NCBI GenBank assembly: GCA_030248195.1
Contig: JASAND010020893.1
Location: 1 to 64,000, forward strand
Reading direction: 5' to 3'
Source: Trissonchulus latispiculum
Taxonomy: Eukaryota > Nematoda > Enoplea > Enoplida > Ironidae
DNA: 64,000 nt
Positions within the stretch are counted from its first letter, which is position 1; each line of letters opens with the position of its first letter. Below, piece by piece: positions 1 through 12,620 of this stretch. Under the pieces are notes generated by a model. The model was given only the letters and a program-made list of their open reading frames with translations, made no database searches and was not told the DNA's origin. The position numbers and the translations under genes were made by a program.

Positions 1-269
1 TCTCTGGTCTTTTCACTACAAATACAAAATTTGCTAGAAAATACAGAAAACGTACGTGTCTAATACATGTATCTGTTTTGATTTTAAAAACTGTAAAAAT
101 TAAAACAATTTCTTAATTTTATAAACTAAATTTTTAATGTCTGGAGTTTATCTTCATGCACCCCCTTTGCACATTATTGTGATAATGTATGACCTACTTT
201 TGGCTTTGAATATGACGTCGGCATGCCCTTTGAACTCCTAGCCACACACAAAGACAAAGGCGTTTAAGA

Positions 270-440
270 CAAAATACAGAATTTACTAGAAAATACTGTA
301 TTTACTGGACGAGTTTCAGTAAAAATGGTATTTACGTGTAAAGATAGGAAGCTTAGAAAAAATACCATTCTTACTAGTAAATACCGTATTTACTGAAATC
401 GACCAGTAAATACAGTATTTACTGAATACAGAAATTACTA
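270..440. repeat. cluster of GTAAATAC / GTATTTAC inverted motifs
   Basis: The motif 'agtaaatac' and its complement 'gtatttact' recur several times, sometimes back to back (agtaaatacagtatttact), so the tract can fold into small hairpins. It directly precedes the AT microsatellite. It may be the decayed end of a miniature inverted-repeat element, but no outer boundary is clear. Confidence 0.55.
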
Positions 441-441
441 C

Positions 442-444
<3 letters not shown>

Positions 445-481
<37 letters not shown>
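445..481. repeat. (AT)n microsatellite
   Basis: An uninterrupted AT dinucleotide run of about 37 bp. The Tyr/Ile-rich reading frame across it on the minus strand is a by-product of the repeat. Confidence 0.95.
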
Positions 482-483
<2 letters not shown>

Positions 484-898
484 CAACATGAAATTCCTTG
501 ATTCAGACAGTGTTATACGCCAGCGCACATTCCAGATACCAAAAGCATCGTTCCGGTACGTTCTTACGAGATCGCACCAAAACTGCTAAGCTGAGTTGAT
601 TACACAACTGTCGACTGTCGGCTCACCTGAGATACAGCATGCTAGATCATACAGCTAAAAAGTTCGTCGGTCCAGCTTTAATGCTCAACGTTTCATTGCA
701 TCATGGTGCCGTTACAATTAATTAGTAACATCGTCGTAATAAGTTCTGAACGACAATTTCCGAAATTATACAACATTCAACAATACACGATGAAGCTTGT
801 ACTGGCTAACGGCGACAATGATTACTAAGACACCGGTACGGCCCGACTAAATTCCACGCATGGGTAACAACTTCCTGACCAGTTGGCACATTTCTGAA

Positions 899-1045
899 AT
901 CTCAGCTACATTTATTGAAGGCTTTCCTCGACTTCGAAAACAAGCGAAACTTCTTGAACAAAATTCCAGCCTTATTGAAGACTTTTCTAGTTTGAAAACA
1001 GTTGGCATTCTTTAAGCAAATCCCTTATTTATTGAAGGCTTTCCA
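899..1045. repeat. three degenerate copies of a TTATTGAAGGCTTT unit
   Basis: 'tttattgaaggctttcc', 'ttattgaagacttttc' and 'tttattgaaggctttcc' recur about 60 bp apart, each followed by similar text (cgacttcgaaaac, agtttgaaaac, acgagctgag). This is a short tandem array of about 2.5 imperfect copies with no coding potential. Confidence 0.5.
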
Positions 1046-2710
1046 CGAGCTGAGCATTCAGTGATAAGTTTTTATCTCGTCTAAAGGCGAGATAGCTGTT
1101 AACGAATCTAGCTCGATATGAACTGCACTGAAACAGTAGTGAGAATTCTGTCCTTAACACAGTCCTGGTTACAGTTTATGTTTTTATTACGAGGGTGGCT
1201 TTGACTTAATTCGACTTTTGATCATGACGAACTACCGCCTAATTGCAGGCAATTATAGACTATAGACTGCTGCTTATAATATTATAAATTTTGATTATCA
1301 GTATTTATATTTTGCTTAGGGAGATCTATTTTTGTCTTACTAACAAATAAATGGCTGCATTACAGTACAAGGCCCCCCTTCGGTTGTAACAAAAAATTCT
1401 CGTTTCGTTGAATTCCCAATAGTATGCAAATTAGTGTATAAAATTAGTCCAGTTGTAACATGGTTTTGCAAGGTGAGAGGTGGCACGGCCTGAAAACGCT
1501 GTAACTTATTTTCATGAGATCGGAAAAGATGAAAGACTGACTACTCAAGGAGAAAGCTCCACCATATAGAAAGACGGCTGCTAATGGTGCTGTGATTATA
1601 AAACAGTGTACTGCAGGTTTCAACGGCGAAATTTAACACAACACAAAATTAATATAAGTCTCCCAAATTGCATTTTACAGCAACTTCCTTTTTACTACAT
1701 CAGAACAGAAGTACAATTTGCTGACGGCTTGCTTTTCGCTTGCCGGCTTGGGGTCATTTCATCCATGCAAATGAAAGCCGACCTTTCTAATAACCAACGA
1801 AGGCCGGGTGGGACCACTACGGAACCACTACGGTGGGAAGGTAACAGGAGTCTGTGTAGAAGGGCAGGCCCCCCCTTCCATGGATGCAGTCATCAGTTGA
1901 GGTGGCACTCCTGGCTCTGGCTCTACGGCTGAGAATCCGGGGATGAGCACCGGCACCCCATGTCCTGTGGCAGGACAGAGATATCTCCTGCGGTAAACCT
2001 TTTTTTACCTTTCTTGCGTGCCGTGTTTTCGCGTCCTGTGCATTTGAAACTTCTTGGCAGAGTTTAGTAACACGCATGGTAAACGTAAGAAGAATATTGT
2101 AATAATGATCAGAATCTCTAAATAAAGGTTTATACATTTAGTCTGTATTGAATTAGCCGAATTAGTTAATCGAGAGTTGTTTTCGCAAAGTTAATCGGAA
2201 GGTGTTGTCGACACAGTCAGTTGCACCGCTCTCGTCATGGAATGCGTGAAATCACGGAAATTCAAAAATAATGAAATTCGAGAGTTCTCAATCTCAGAAA
2301 ATGCAAGTTAACAACTCCTAATTTCAAGTTAGGATCTCTCCTTTCCAGAAACTCGACGAAGTTAAAACTGTCTGCAGCTATGTAATTGCGCCAGGATCTG
2401 GTTAAATCTTGTAACAAGAAGCTAAGAGTAGTTTTTATTTCTTTCTCAGAAGGTTTTGTTGCAACAATTAAGTTCAAAAGCTAGTGCTAATAAAGCTTAC
2501 AATCAGAATAGAAAATATCAGTTATCGAGATAATGCTCCTTTTAGGAGCCGACTTGTTAAATCTTTCCTTGAATTGTCAGAAAGCAATGGGGATCAAAAG
2601 CTTTTAATGAATGCACGACAAGTTTGAGCAATCATCGGGCGCCGATTACAAATTATTTCATCTGAAACGGTCAACAGGTGGAGCATTCAACCTAACCATT
2701 CAACTTGCAG

Positions 2711-4895
2711 GAAAACAGGAATGCCATAGTGGACAAAGCTCGTTTTTGGCCAAAAGTCAATGGTGAAGTCATCATTCCATACGTCATTAATTCATCTCTA
2801 AGTGAGTAGTAATTGTATTTTAAAGTTCAAAGAGCTAGTAAAACCTTTTCAATAACAGCAAAATAAAAATTACTCAATCATTATTAGAATGCTGTTTTAA
2901 GACAGTGTACTCTCTCCACATTGTACATAGCTATTTTTATTTATTCAATTGACAGGTGCTGGAGCAAAAACTGCTTTCCTCAGTGCCATCGAAGAGTACA
3001 ACAAATACACGTGCATTCGTTGGGTTCCCCACTCTGGTCAGCCAAATTATGTATCCGTCTATCCTGGTCCAGGGTATGACATAAACATTAATTCTGAGGT
3101 TTAACCTTATTGATAAGCATCAAATGGAAATTTGTGTTAGCTCAGCAGAAATTTTCCTTTTAGGAACCCCGTCCAAATTGAAAGCGTAGATTTCAACCGT
3201 ATATACGGTTTGACAAGGCATCTACGCTTTTCAATGAACCAGTTTTTACAGTTAACTTTTAGACTAAGCACTAAGTTACGTGTATGTAGTGCGGTACAAA
3301 GCACAAAGCAAAACTGAGCAGGCTTTGCAGCAGCCTTTAGAAAAGGTAGATAAAAACTTAAAAAACATGAATACAACCTACGGTTGTTACAAACGTTTTA
3401 TTATACGTTTTCAAAGCAAACTACGGTAGTAATATACGCTTCTAATTTGGACGAGGTTCCTTATTGTCACACAAGAATTGTCACTTTGGGTGGGAAAAGG
3501 TTTCCTTTTAATGGAAAAGGTTGCCTTCTAATCTACTGTTTAGGTGTCTATCACCAATAGGAATGTATGAAAATGGACAAACACTATCACTTGGATCAGG
3601 ATGCTCCCATAAAGCAACTGCTCTTCACGAAATGATGCATACTGCTGGGTTTTGGCATGAACATAACCGACCTGATAGAGACGATTATGTTACCATTCTA
3701 CGTGAAAATATTGAAGATGGTAGGAAATACCTAGCCGCAATACAGTTTTGCTTTGTAGTTTGCCTTGCTTGAAATTGAATTTTAAACTGACCTAAACATA
3801 CCTAAAAGTAATTTGATGTGTATTTTGTTCAGAGTATAAGTATGCGTTTGATAAGTGCGAAGAATGTTCAACTATTTCCTTGCCTTACGACTATCTTAGG
3901 TATGTGTCCTACGACTATTTTTATGTGTAAATAGAAATAACAGTTCTTTCTGGTATAGTCTAACTGAATTGTTAATATCAACGCTCATAACAGATAACGC
4001 TAAGGCTAATGCGATGCATTGGTGCGTTGGGCTGCCATAAAATTTATGAAATTAGTTATGGCTACTGGATTTATAAACTTTAAAGCGGATTAACTGTAAG
4101 GACTTAAACATTACTAGAAAATCGGCTGTTTCGACAGTTCTGTTTGTTTTAGCATAATGCACTACGGCAAAATGTACTACAGTAAGAACGGCCACATCAC
4201 CATTCAAACAAAAGTGCCTGGGTAAGATATCGATAATGGTTTGGTGCCCAGCTTTCTTCGTTTCTCGATTGTTTCGAGAGAAAAATGCAAAGGTTGAAGT
4301 CAAATCGTCCGAAATATAAGCATGCCTTGATCTCTGTTATATGACAAAGGCTTTAAACACAGCTGGAGTTTCAGTAATGGAGCCTATCTGTGGCCGAGCT
4401 GTGCATTAGGGGACTTTACCTTTACTTCACTAAAAATGTTTGTACGGACAAATGTTGTATATGTTTGGTTTTGTTTCAGAGCAGGCATTGGCCAAAGAAC
4501 AGCTTTTTCAGATCTGGATGTCAAAAAATTGAACAAACTGTACGGCTGCCCAGAAAATCATCTCGACACAGGGATCAAAGGCGGCACTCATGGTGGTCCA
4601 CTTCCAAGATGTCCGTCGCTTAATGTTGCAAACATTCTTAATTTGTGTGCTTCGATTATTTAAACGTTAAATTTTTTAATTTTTTAAATTTAAACTATAA
4701 TGTTAAATAATTACAACACGGCTGCTGGAAAAATACGACAGAATTAAGGAACTGAGGTTTGCTGTTGCAGATTGCGCGGATAATGATCGATATGCCTCAC
4801 AATGCGCAAGTTTGAAGGCTGCCGGTCTTTGCACCAAGGAAGCTACTAAGAAAAACATGGAAAACTACTGCTACAAAACGTGTGGATACTGCTAA
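2711..4895 (+). CDS. astacin-family zinc metalloprotease with C-terminal ShKT domain (5' exons not found)
   Basis: A secreted zinc endopeptidase of the astacin (M12A) family. Seven exons join in phase: 2711-2801, 2956-3073, 3544-3719, 3833-3899, 4153-4221, 4480 to about 4592-4596, and 4771-4895. Exon 1 has the activation-site pattern RNAIVDKARFWP followed by G.VIIPYVI. Exon 3 carries the zinc site HEMMHTAGFWHEHNRPDRD, which includes the catalytic Glu and all three His ligands. Exon 5 has the Met-turn SIMHYGKMYYS, whose Tyr is the family's fifth ligand. The last exon is a short ShKT domain starting CADNDRYASQC and ending CYKTCGYC-stop. The active-site residues are intact, so an active enzyme is expected. 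The donor of the sixth exon is ambiguous: three GT sites give the required phase 1. The signal peptide and propeptide exons were not located and should lie upstream. By family the product would be extracellular, acting in matrix processing, digestion or venom; which one cannot be told. Confidence 0.9.
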
Positions 4896-5786
4896 AGAAG
4901 AAACTGTAGCGTTAAAATGTTTACTAAGTAAAGTCATCTGATTACTGGCAATTGTGATCTCTCAGCCCAGTTCTCAGCGCTTTTCAAGTTTGGAGGAAGC
5001 AATTTGTACCAAATCAGCAATTACAACTGTCAGACACGAGTCCGGTTAGTCCCACCCAGCCTTGACAGTTATTGTAGAAGCATATCACACGCCTACTAAT
5101 CAGTGATATTTCCTTGACTAGACTCTTTATTCAGTAGGTTCTACTGACTTCCTTCAACTATTCTTTACAGTTCATTCTCTGATAAAAGAGCTTTTCTGAA
5201 CCGTCATGGCATGAACATTTCTTTTGTTGAAAGAGAAAATTGAAAAAATTAAAATTCATCAAAAAAGTCGATTTCTAGGTTTGGAAAGATCAGTAAACTG
5301 CTACTAGGACGGGGGCTACTACATGTTTGCCCCGACTTTAACAAATTGGCAAGCTACGTTTTAGCACGACATTACAGCAAGATGGGGATCAAAAGTATTG
5401 GCTATTGAGAACTTGGCTGCCTTCCAGCAGTGTACAGCCATACTTTTTTATATGTGCTTGCTTCCATTTTTCACAACTACCAACATAATTGATTAAAACT
5501 TGAATCTTCAAAAATTGCCAAAATGGCTTATTTTGGGCAATCGTGGCACCCAAATCAAAAATTCCAATTTCTTGAAATTGAGAACTTTGTGGATATTTGA
5601 ATTCGGCGTTTTCGAAAACACACCCACACCAAATTTCAGCTCGAGTAATGAAGATGGCTGCAGAAAGCTTCTACACAAGGCAGAAAATGACGCTGCAACA
5701 TATTACAAGCGTTCTCGGCTACAAAATTGTCAGCGTATGTTTACATTCAACCAATATTTACTTTACACTACGAACTGAGTCATTAA
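4896..5786. other. intergenic region, nothing recognised
   Basis: AT-rich sequence after the astacin stop codon. The plus-strand frames at 5500-5809 have no domain, signal peptide or splice context and look fortuitous. Confidence 0.5.
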
Positions 5787-5990
5787 TTAGTAATCAAAAT
5801 TATCAATAGTCTGTACGGGGATTGTTTGTTCTGAAGTTGCGACTCGTTTTCCATGGATAAATTGTGATCCCGGAGTTAGGCCATAAAATGTCCAAGGATT
5901 AACCTTCAGACGAGGGATAAGAATAAGATGGGACCATCCAAGATTGACACAAACTGATAAAAACACCAATTTAATGAACAGATGATTCAT
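5787..5990 (-). CDS. putative small secreted peptide with an internal GKR site
   Basis: A 67-residue frame on the minus strand. It opens with a plausible signal peptide: a Lys near the start, then the hydrophobic core LVFLSVCVNLGW ending at a Ser-His junction. The mature part is short and ends NFDY. A Gly-Lys-Arg triplet follows QFIH at about residue 47, which in neuropeptide precursors marks dibasic cleavage and C-terminal amidation. The start codon comes 2 nt after a pyrimidine-rich AG (ccagttttag), so it may be the first coding exon of a longer spliced gene. I recognise no family. It could be chance, since only the signal peptide and the GKR site argue for it. Confidence 0.35.
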   Translation of the reverse strand: MNHLFIKLVFLSVCVNLGWSHLILIPRLKVNPWTFYGLTPGSQFIHGKRVATSEQTIPVQTIDNFDY

Positions 5991-6277
5991 TCCTAAAACT
6001 GGAAAGGGTCAAATAAACTGTAATATAGAGGCAGTTTACAATAAATGCTTTTGGTTTTGTATAGTACAACGAAGTTCTACACTAATTGAGATATACGAAA
6101 ATGGGTCATGATTGAACTGAGCATTAGTTGGAGCTATGAACATGTCAAAAAGTATTGAAGATCTTGTACTATTACTACAAATTTTAATCTAATTATTTTA
6201 AGAGAATTTGGAAACTTTCCAAATTTCAACACTTATGACTCGTGAGCTGAAAAACAAAAAGTAAGAAAGTCTTAACT

Positions 6278-6666
6278 GTAACCAAGCGTGCATAGTTGCA
6301 CTATAAATACATAAGAAGAAAGTAAGTCACTAGAGGGCACCTCGTGCTCCGACCACGAAACTCGAATGGATGAATGAGAGGAGAAGTGATACCCAAAAGG
6401 AGGTTCCCTCACATTAAAGTGGGTGCAGGTAAAAAGGTTTTCAACAGCTAATCAGAGCCAAATGGGGACCTCTTTTGCCGAATTCCCTCCCACCAAACGC
6501 GGTCTCGCTTTGGCTACCTCCACCAAGCGTGTAGAGGTATGCTTGTCCATTCCCTTCCGACTCAACTGGGTACAATTGTGAATTGTCATTGGCATTGAAG
6601 AGAATCCCTCTAGTGATTTAGTCTTCTTCTTATATATTTAGTGCAATTGTGCACTCTTGCTGTGAC
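6278..6666. mobile_element. miniature inverted-repeat element, family A copy 1
   Basis: The left end (taaccaagcgtgcatagttg, then cactataaatacataagaagaa and cactagaggg) is mirrored at the right end (ccctctagtgattta, cttcttcttatatatttagtg, caattgtgcactcttgctg). The terminal repeats are about 60 bp and imperfect. The interior has no gene. A second copy with matching interior text, in the opposite orientation, lies at 30722-30945, which supports a mobile family. No clean target duplication was seen. Confidence 0.65.
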
Positions 6667-8201
6667 CTTTAGAATTATAGGGTAAGCTAAGCTTAAGCTC
6701 TAATCCAAAAGTAGGTAGAGTTCCTGTTTACCTGTTTACTCGCTAATTTACAGTTGTCTGGTTCTGTTCGGTTTGGTGCTTGGCGGGTCTCAAGTTTATA
6801 TAAGCAAATTGGGTATTGAAAATTAAGATTGCATGTAGGTTCACCTTTCTCATTGGATCTGAGACATTCAGTTAATTATAGTTAAAATTGTATGGACCCT
6901 TGTGCGTCACAAAGGCTTACATTTGTCCCAATCTTACAGTAGGATCAGACTTGAGGCACTTATCTCCCAGCATGCAGTTCCTGTTGTCATTGCTCTTTGC
7001 GTCATAGCAATGGCAAAAAAGCTATACAAAGTCTCAAAGATGTAATTTCTAAAGGTCTCTCAGGCCAGAAAAAGCAAAGCCTCGATACTCATGGTGAGCT
7101 GAACTGTGCTGCATTTTGACTTCGATTTTCGTGAAAAGTTGTGCTGATGCTGAACGCAAAAGTTAATTAGATTCTTCGCATCTGCTGAACATTTAAAAAA
7201 AGCTTACAACAACATACACCATGAGTTATGAGAACGATAGTTCCATATTCTATACCCACTGCCCTATAATGTGCAACGGTGTTGCGAAATCCAAAACAAA
7301 ATTTTAACTGGGTCCGACATAAAAATTCTGTAGACTGTAGCTATCTAAAGATATAGACAGATTTTGTGACGGTTGAATGCTGCCAGAAACGCTTCTTAGG
7401 CAGGGGGGGTGTTTTAATAATCCGTTCGAAAGCCAACAACACCGACTGTTTCTAGTGAGTTGTTTCCAGTTAAATTGAACTTCCTAATAGAACCAGTCAG
7501 CAAAAATAGATGAGTAAAAACAAGATTAATTTAATGCCGGTGAGTAGGTGACAGCTCTAAAAGCCTTCAACGGACTCAAAAACTGCAAACCCCCGGATCA
7601 AAGCCTGTGAATTATGTGTCCTCCAACACGCGCATAGTCTATCATTAATTGTCGTCGTCATAACCTGCGTGGATCATTTGCAGATATCATTTTTAGCCAT
7701 TAGGTTTAAACTCTGAGGAACAACCAAAGTGCCTGGGTGGAAATAAATACATGAATCCGTGTTGGATTGCCCATTGGCTCTCTCCTGTTTCGAACTAAGG
7801 CTTTGCCATCTTGACTGCCTGACTGGGGTTTACATTATTTCATTTTATGATTTCTTTTAACTTAATACAAAAGCTACATGTAAAAAATGTAAAACGTTAC
7901 TTTGTAACAGAGCGTTTAGGACATTCATAGACATGTACGTTCAACGTGCGGGAAGCTCCGAGTGTTGGGCACGAGGGCTTCCCTCTCCATCAAATTGCAG
8001 ATCTATGTTTGTAAAACCGTGCTAAAAAGTGTATGCTTGTATATCGAGTAAGTCTGAAAACATTTGTAGCTACAGTTTAAAAGCTATTAAGATATTAAAA
8101 TATCATTTCTACTGAGATAAGATCAACTAATCTATGCTAACTTTAACAATCCTTCGTGCTGGAAATTAATGGCAGCACGCTGCAGTGTAGTACAAATAAT
8201 G

Positions 8202-8209
8202 CTACAAAT
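8202..8209 (+). repeat. left 8-bp target-site duplication CTACAAAT
   Basis: CTACAAAT at 8202-8209 directly abuts the left terminal repeat. The identical octamer directly abuts the right terminal repeat at 13259-13266. Confidence 0.85.
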
Positions 8210-8222
8210 TAGAGATGAGATC

Positions 8223-8475
8223 AGGGCCGAGAAAGCCCGGCCCGGTCCGGCCCGGCCCGGCCCAACGGGCCGGGCCGGGCCGTGCAGACCTGATGTCCAG
8301 TCAGGGCCGGGCCGGGCCGCGTATTTATAAAATGTACAGTCCGTTCGCGCAGCAAGAAAATGTACAGCGCTTTCGCGCAACTTTTCAAAATGTACACTTT
8401 GTTCGCGCAACAAGAAAGTGTACAGCGTTTTCGCGCAACTTTTCAAAATGTACATATCGTTCGCGCAACTGTTTT
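8223..8475. repeat. left subterminal arrays of the 5-kb transposon
   Basis: A G/C-only array (cccggcccggcc and its complement) is followed by about three copies of a roughly 70-bp unit, 'tgtacagcgctttcgcgcaa' plus 'cttttcaaaatgtacactt'. The same units occur inverted at 12290-12610. Such arrays are candidate transposase-binding sites. The Pro/Gly/Arg-rich reading frames here are compositional artefacts. Confidence 0.85.
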
Positions 8476-9533
8476 ATAGTGATTAATTGGGTGACGAAAC
8501 TACTGGGCTATTCTGTCCACAACCAAAAAAGTAGAGCTGCTTTGCACTACGAAATTTGTATGTTTGTCTCGACATTGCGTTTATATCTATGTTAGCAGAA
8601 AGTGTACAATTGTTGCTTGATTTCCTTTCATTTTTTATTCAGTTGTTTTTGTGTTCGTTGTGTAGGTTACACCGTATACTTGGGTTTCAGTTAGGTTTGT
8701 TGTCATTTATACATAGAGGCAGGTACTTTTGGGATCGTTTATCAAAATCTGTACTGAAATTTAGATTTGTTGTGTTCGCATTTTGGCAACTTATGGCTTA
8801 AATTTTGACTTTATTTCAATCAAGATTATTATTGCGTCTTGTTTCATGGATGGAGGTTTTGTCTGGTTTTGCTATTTTCGCCGTCTGAAATAATTTCTAA
8901 AAAGCATATTTGTGTCGTTTTACGTTCTTTCTTCTAAAGTTTAGACATAAAAATTACGAAAACGTTAAGAAATATAAAAGTCCTTTGTATGTTATTATTT
9001 CACGGTCGTGGCATCCTTTTGTGTAGTATTTTCGAAACGCAATAATTTTTTCAAATGTTTAATTTTTCCAAATGTTTAATTTTACCAAATCTTTGGAATT
9101 AGAATTCGATCTATACCAAATACATTCACTTCATTCTATTTAACTAGCGAAGCAACTTATTTCTCTCTGACACAAAAATTCAATATAGACCTTCGATCTT
9201 CAATTTCTCAAAACTTCAGAATAGATCAAAGTTTCTGTTTGTGGTATAAGATAAGGATTATTTGGGCAAAAAGAGTTTTAGTTGGATTGAGATCCTGGTC
9301 CTGAAAATTTGTCCAATCAAAACGTCTGCGGAGAGAATTTTGCAAAAAAATGAAAATTCATCATGTGTCGACTTGAAATACCAGAATTGATTTGATTATT
9401 TGATCGATTGATCCATGAAAATTTAAAAACGTTAAATATAGCCCGAACATCTCTGTTTTTTGGTTATTTGGGGATGAATTTAATTTACTGTTTAATTTTG
9501 TGCAATTCCTTTGTGTTTAGAGGATTCTGCAAT

Positions 9534-11981
9534 ATGGAGGAGGACATTACAGCGCTCCGAAGTATTTTACCCTCCAATTATGACTGGAAATTGGAGAAAA
9601 TGACATGTTTTAATTCAGTGAATGATTTTCAAACAGTTTTTCGTATTAGAGCTTCCACAACTGATGAGGCTCTTGAGTGGTTGGATGCATTCAGGAAGTC
9701 TTCATATTGTGACTGGATCTTGAGAGATTCAAAACTGGAGAAGACTAAATCTCAACTTTTTCGAAAATATTGCTGTTCACATGCGGAGTGGCGGAAAAAG
9801 ATAAAAGCCGGCGGAAAGTCAACAGCATGTCCAGCTACCATGCGGTTAAAGGTATACCTTAAGGTTCTGGTATCGCTTTATGTAAATTTCGCCTTACAGG
9901 CTCCAATTCTTGGCCGGAAAAAGGACACCAAAAATGAACATTTTTGCTTTTACAGTCTTTGGGCTTATCTCTAGTGGTCAGTATAAGCCAAAAACGATTT
10001 TTGGGGTAAAAAATGGCCATTTTCGAGGAAGTTAGTTTTTTCTGCTAAATCTTCACAGACAACTTTGATTTATTTATACTCCATCGATACATCATTCAAT
10101 TGCATATTTTATCAATGTCTATTAGCTGTAGTTAGTTAATTTAAGCTAGAGATTTGGCGAAAAACCATTTTGGCAAAACAGCAATTTGGGTTTTGAACAT
10201 CGATTTCTCAAAAACTACTCAATGGATTCGCTTGATTTTTGATCGGATGAAAATTCGTACTATTTTCCTTTGTTTGAGCTAAAACGTTTCCGGTTTTAGT
10301 TTCTGCTTTTTGATCCAATTTTAACAATTAATATTTTTAGCTCAAATTAAGGAGTCGTCACGTTCTAAGACACGATGAACTTTCAAAGGATGGGTTTCTG
10401 CTTTCGGTAGATCTCAAATGGAATCACAATCACCCAGTGATCTCTGCTGATGCTTTGCGCTACAGATTGCCAGATAAGGATTTGGAATCAACTTTCAGGG
10501 CATACTTTGATGAAGGTGGGTTTAGGTCCATCAATAATTAATAATGTAATAATCATTCCTTAGAGCAAGAGTACATAACGACAGAAATATAACAGCAGGG
10601 TTATCTATGTATTGAGTGCAATAACTATGCTCTGCAAGCTATCGCCTGAGTCCATCTATAGCTTACAAAAACCCTTCATCGTATCCGCCCATCCTTCCTA
10701 TTTTCTCATTGTGTTGAGCTTGCTGTTGAGTCTCATTGTATAAGCCAGAGCCATTGACCTGGCAGGAACCAACGTTTTAACCGATAGCACAGGGGTTAGT
10801 GGTTTACTCTTAAAATTACAGCAGGATCCCAAACTTTTAACACTTATTGTTAATTTCAGGAATGAATCCGTCCGCGTCACGGAATCACCATAAAACCATA
10901 CTAGAATTTGAAGCGGCGGCAGCTGATGCGAACATTGAGATTTTACTGGCAGATGGGAATAAAAACCCCAAAGCGCCAAGTGTACAAAAATGGTAAGATA
11001 CTAATGGATCGTACAGGCATTTACAAACTCTCTTAAAATTTTTATGGAATGTCTTGACGTGTGCTGAAGGCAGTTTGGGGGGGGGGTGGGTGCTCATTTT
11101 ATAATGGAGTTGCCCTTTTGGAGTTTGTTGTTGGAATTCTTGATAAATACTTCACTGCCCGTCTTCTTGAATTCGCTCACGGTCGCAGCAACAAATCAGA
11201 AAAGTTTCTTCAAAACTTGCTGTCCTCGAAGATCGATGCGAAAGACATTGTTCAGCTGGAAGGTCACAGATTTGAGGTCTCAGATCCCGGAAAGCAGGAA
11301 AAGTACCTTGTTGACGGTAGTTTGGGCTTATGTACCTGCTGTCAAGGCCAGAGTGGGCGCTTTTGTCGACACCAAGCAGCGGTTGCTCACAATTTCTTCC
11401 TTGAATTCCCAAACGCTCCAATGGTTTCTTCTGCTGATCGATTTTCCGCTGCTCAAATTGCCTTAGGTGATGCTGCACAGAATCCTGAATTTTATGCACT
11501 TCTTCACGACCGCAATCCTCCTGAATCCGAAATTGCCGATCCGAACACTGGAAACGGACCGTTAATGCCTTACGACATGTTGTCTGGACCTGGTGATGCT
11601 AACCCAGCAAATGGTAATGCCGAAACGTTTTTGGATGATTTGAAGTCTTTACATGCCAACTTAGTGGATAAATTTGGAAGTGATGAAACCATTCAAGCTG
11701 CTTTGAAAAAACATGTTATTCGCCTACGGAAGATTTCTACTGCCTCCCAATATGCTGGCTTCTTGTCTACTGCCGGTAGCTCCGTCGGAATACCCTCAAG
11801 AGGAAGATCTGCTATTCAAGTCCAACCCACTGCTCACGCCAGGAGAGTTAACGTTTACAGGGGCGCTAAAAGACTAAATCCCGGAAGGCGAGCTGCTGGA
11901 TCTTCAGAAAGACCAACCAAACGTCCCCATGCTTTAGCCAAAGCCTTAAATGCTAATGTCCCTCCGGCTAGAATGCACTGA
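9534..11981 (+). CDS. transposon protein: WRKY/FAR1-like zinc finger plus SWIM finger, no visible DDE core
   Basis: A gene inside the 5-kb transposon, modelled from the start at 9534 (MEEDITALRS). Exons 9534-9851, 10341-10515 and 10860-10992 join in phase to a 3' block of about 11100-11981. The first two exons encode a C-x(n)-C-x(n)-HxH finger (CCSHAEW, STACPATMRL, KWNHNHPV), like the DNA-binding domain of Mutator-like and FAR1 proteins. The last block has the stretch normally found just after a MULE catalytic core (FTARLLEFAHGR), then a SWIM finger CTCCQGQSGRFCRH (CxCx(n)CxH), and a basic Arg/Pro/Ala tail. The RNase-H-like DDE catalytic domain expected between the two parts is missing: only about 45 residues separate them. 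The join near 11060 is uncertain and lies by a G9 run. The protein could bind transposon ends, but catalysis in cis looks lost. Confidence 0.7.
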
Positions 11982-12289
11982 TATGTCCAGTATTGGCAAT
12001 ATCAATATGTCAAAATTGCATTTTAAATTTGTGTATTTTGGTGTGTTAACCTAGTGTTTTAAAAATGGTATGTAATCGTATCTACCTACCCTTGGAACAG
12101 TCTAGCATTTCTAATGGTCTCAATTGCGTTAGTTTCTTTAACTAATTGTAATCTTTCTGTTAGTATTAATCTCATTCATTAAAAGCAGAATTTTTATTTG
12201 TAATAATAGGTAGGCATAGTATTTTGTACTGACTGTAATTTAGACTAGCAAGTTTTTTTAAAGAGTTTACAACAGTTTACACGCGTACC

Positions 12290-12620
12290 TGTGGAAAATC
12301 GTGACTTTTCTTGGTGCGCGAACAGAGTGTACATTTTGAAAAGATGCGCGAAATCGCTGTACACTTTCTTGGTGCGCGAACAGAGTGTACATTTTGAAAA
12401 GTTGCGCGAAAACGCTGTACACTTTCTTGTTGCGCGAACAAAGGGTACATTTTGAAAAGTTGCGCGAAAGCGCTGTACATTTTCTTGCTGCGCAAACGGA
12501 CTGTACATTTTATAAATACGCGGCCGGGCCGGGCCTGAGAAAAAATTAGTAAGGGCCGGGCCGGGCCGCGCAGCTCCCAACGGAAAAAGCCCGGCCCGGC
12601 CCGGTCCTGCCAAGCCCTGA
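12290..12620. repeat. right internal inverted copy of the transposon subterminal arrays
   Basis: At least three units of 'ttttcttggtgcgcgaacag' and 'gtgtacattttgaaaag', followed by 'gggccgggccgg', form the reverse complement of 8223-8475. A candidate inner end reads ccggtcctgccaagccctga; it lacks the TAGAGATGAG terminus. Confidence 0.85.

Larger units (their letters stand above)
1..2710. other. AT-rich upstream region without a recognised gene
   Basis: No reading frame here looks like a conserved protein. The region lies upstream of the first recognised astacin exon, so the signal-peptide and propeptide exons of that gene may be hidden in it; I could not place them. It holds short repeats at 270-440 and 899-1045 and an AT dinucleotide tract, each listed separately. 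Confidence 0.5.
5991..8209. other. intergenic region between the putative peptide gene and the 5-kb transposon
   Basis: AT-rich, with no convincing coding frame. It contains one miniature inverted-repeat element (6278-6666). A G run occurs near 7405. Confidence 0.5.

Noticed and set aside
8132..8595. Frames with PGP/GPA repeats and 'CTVRSRNC' words
   Set aside because: Translations of the transposon's subterminal arrays; the same words occur inverted at 12245-12654.
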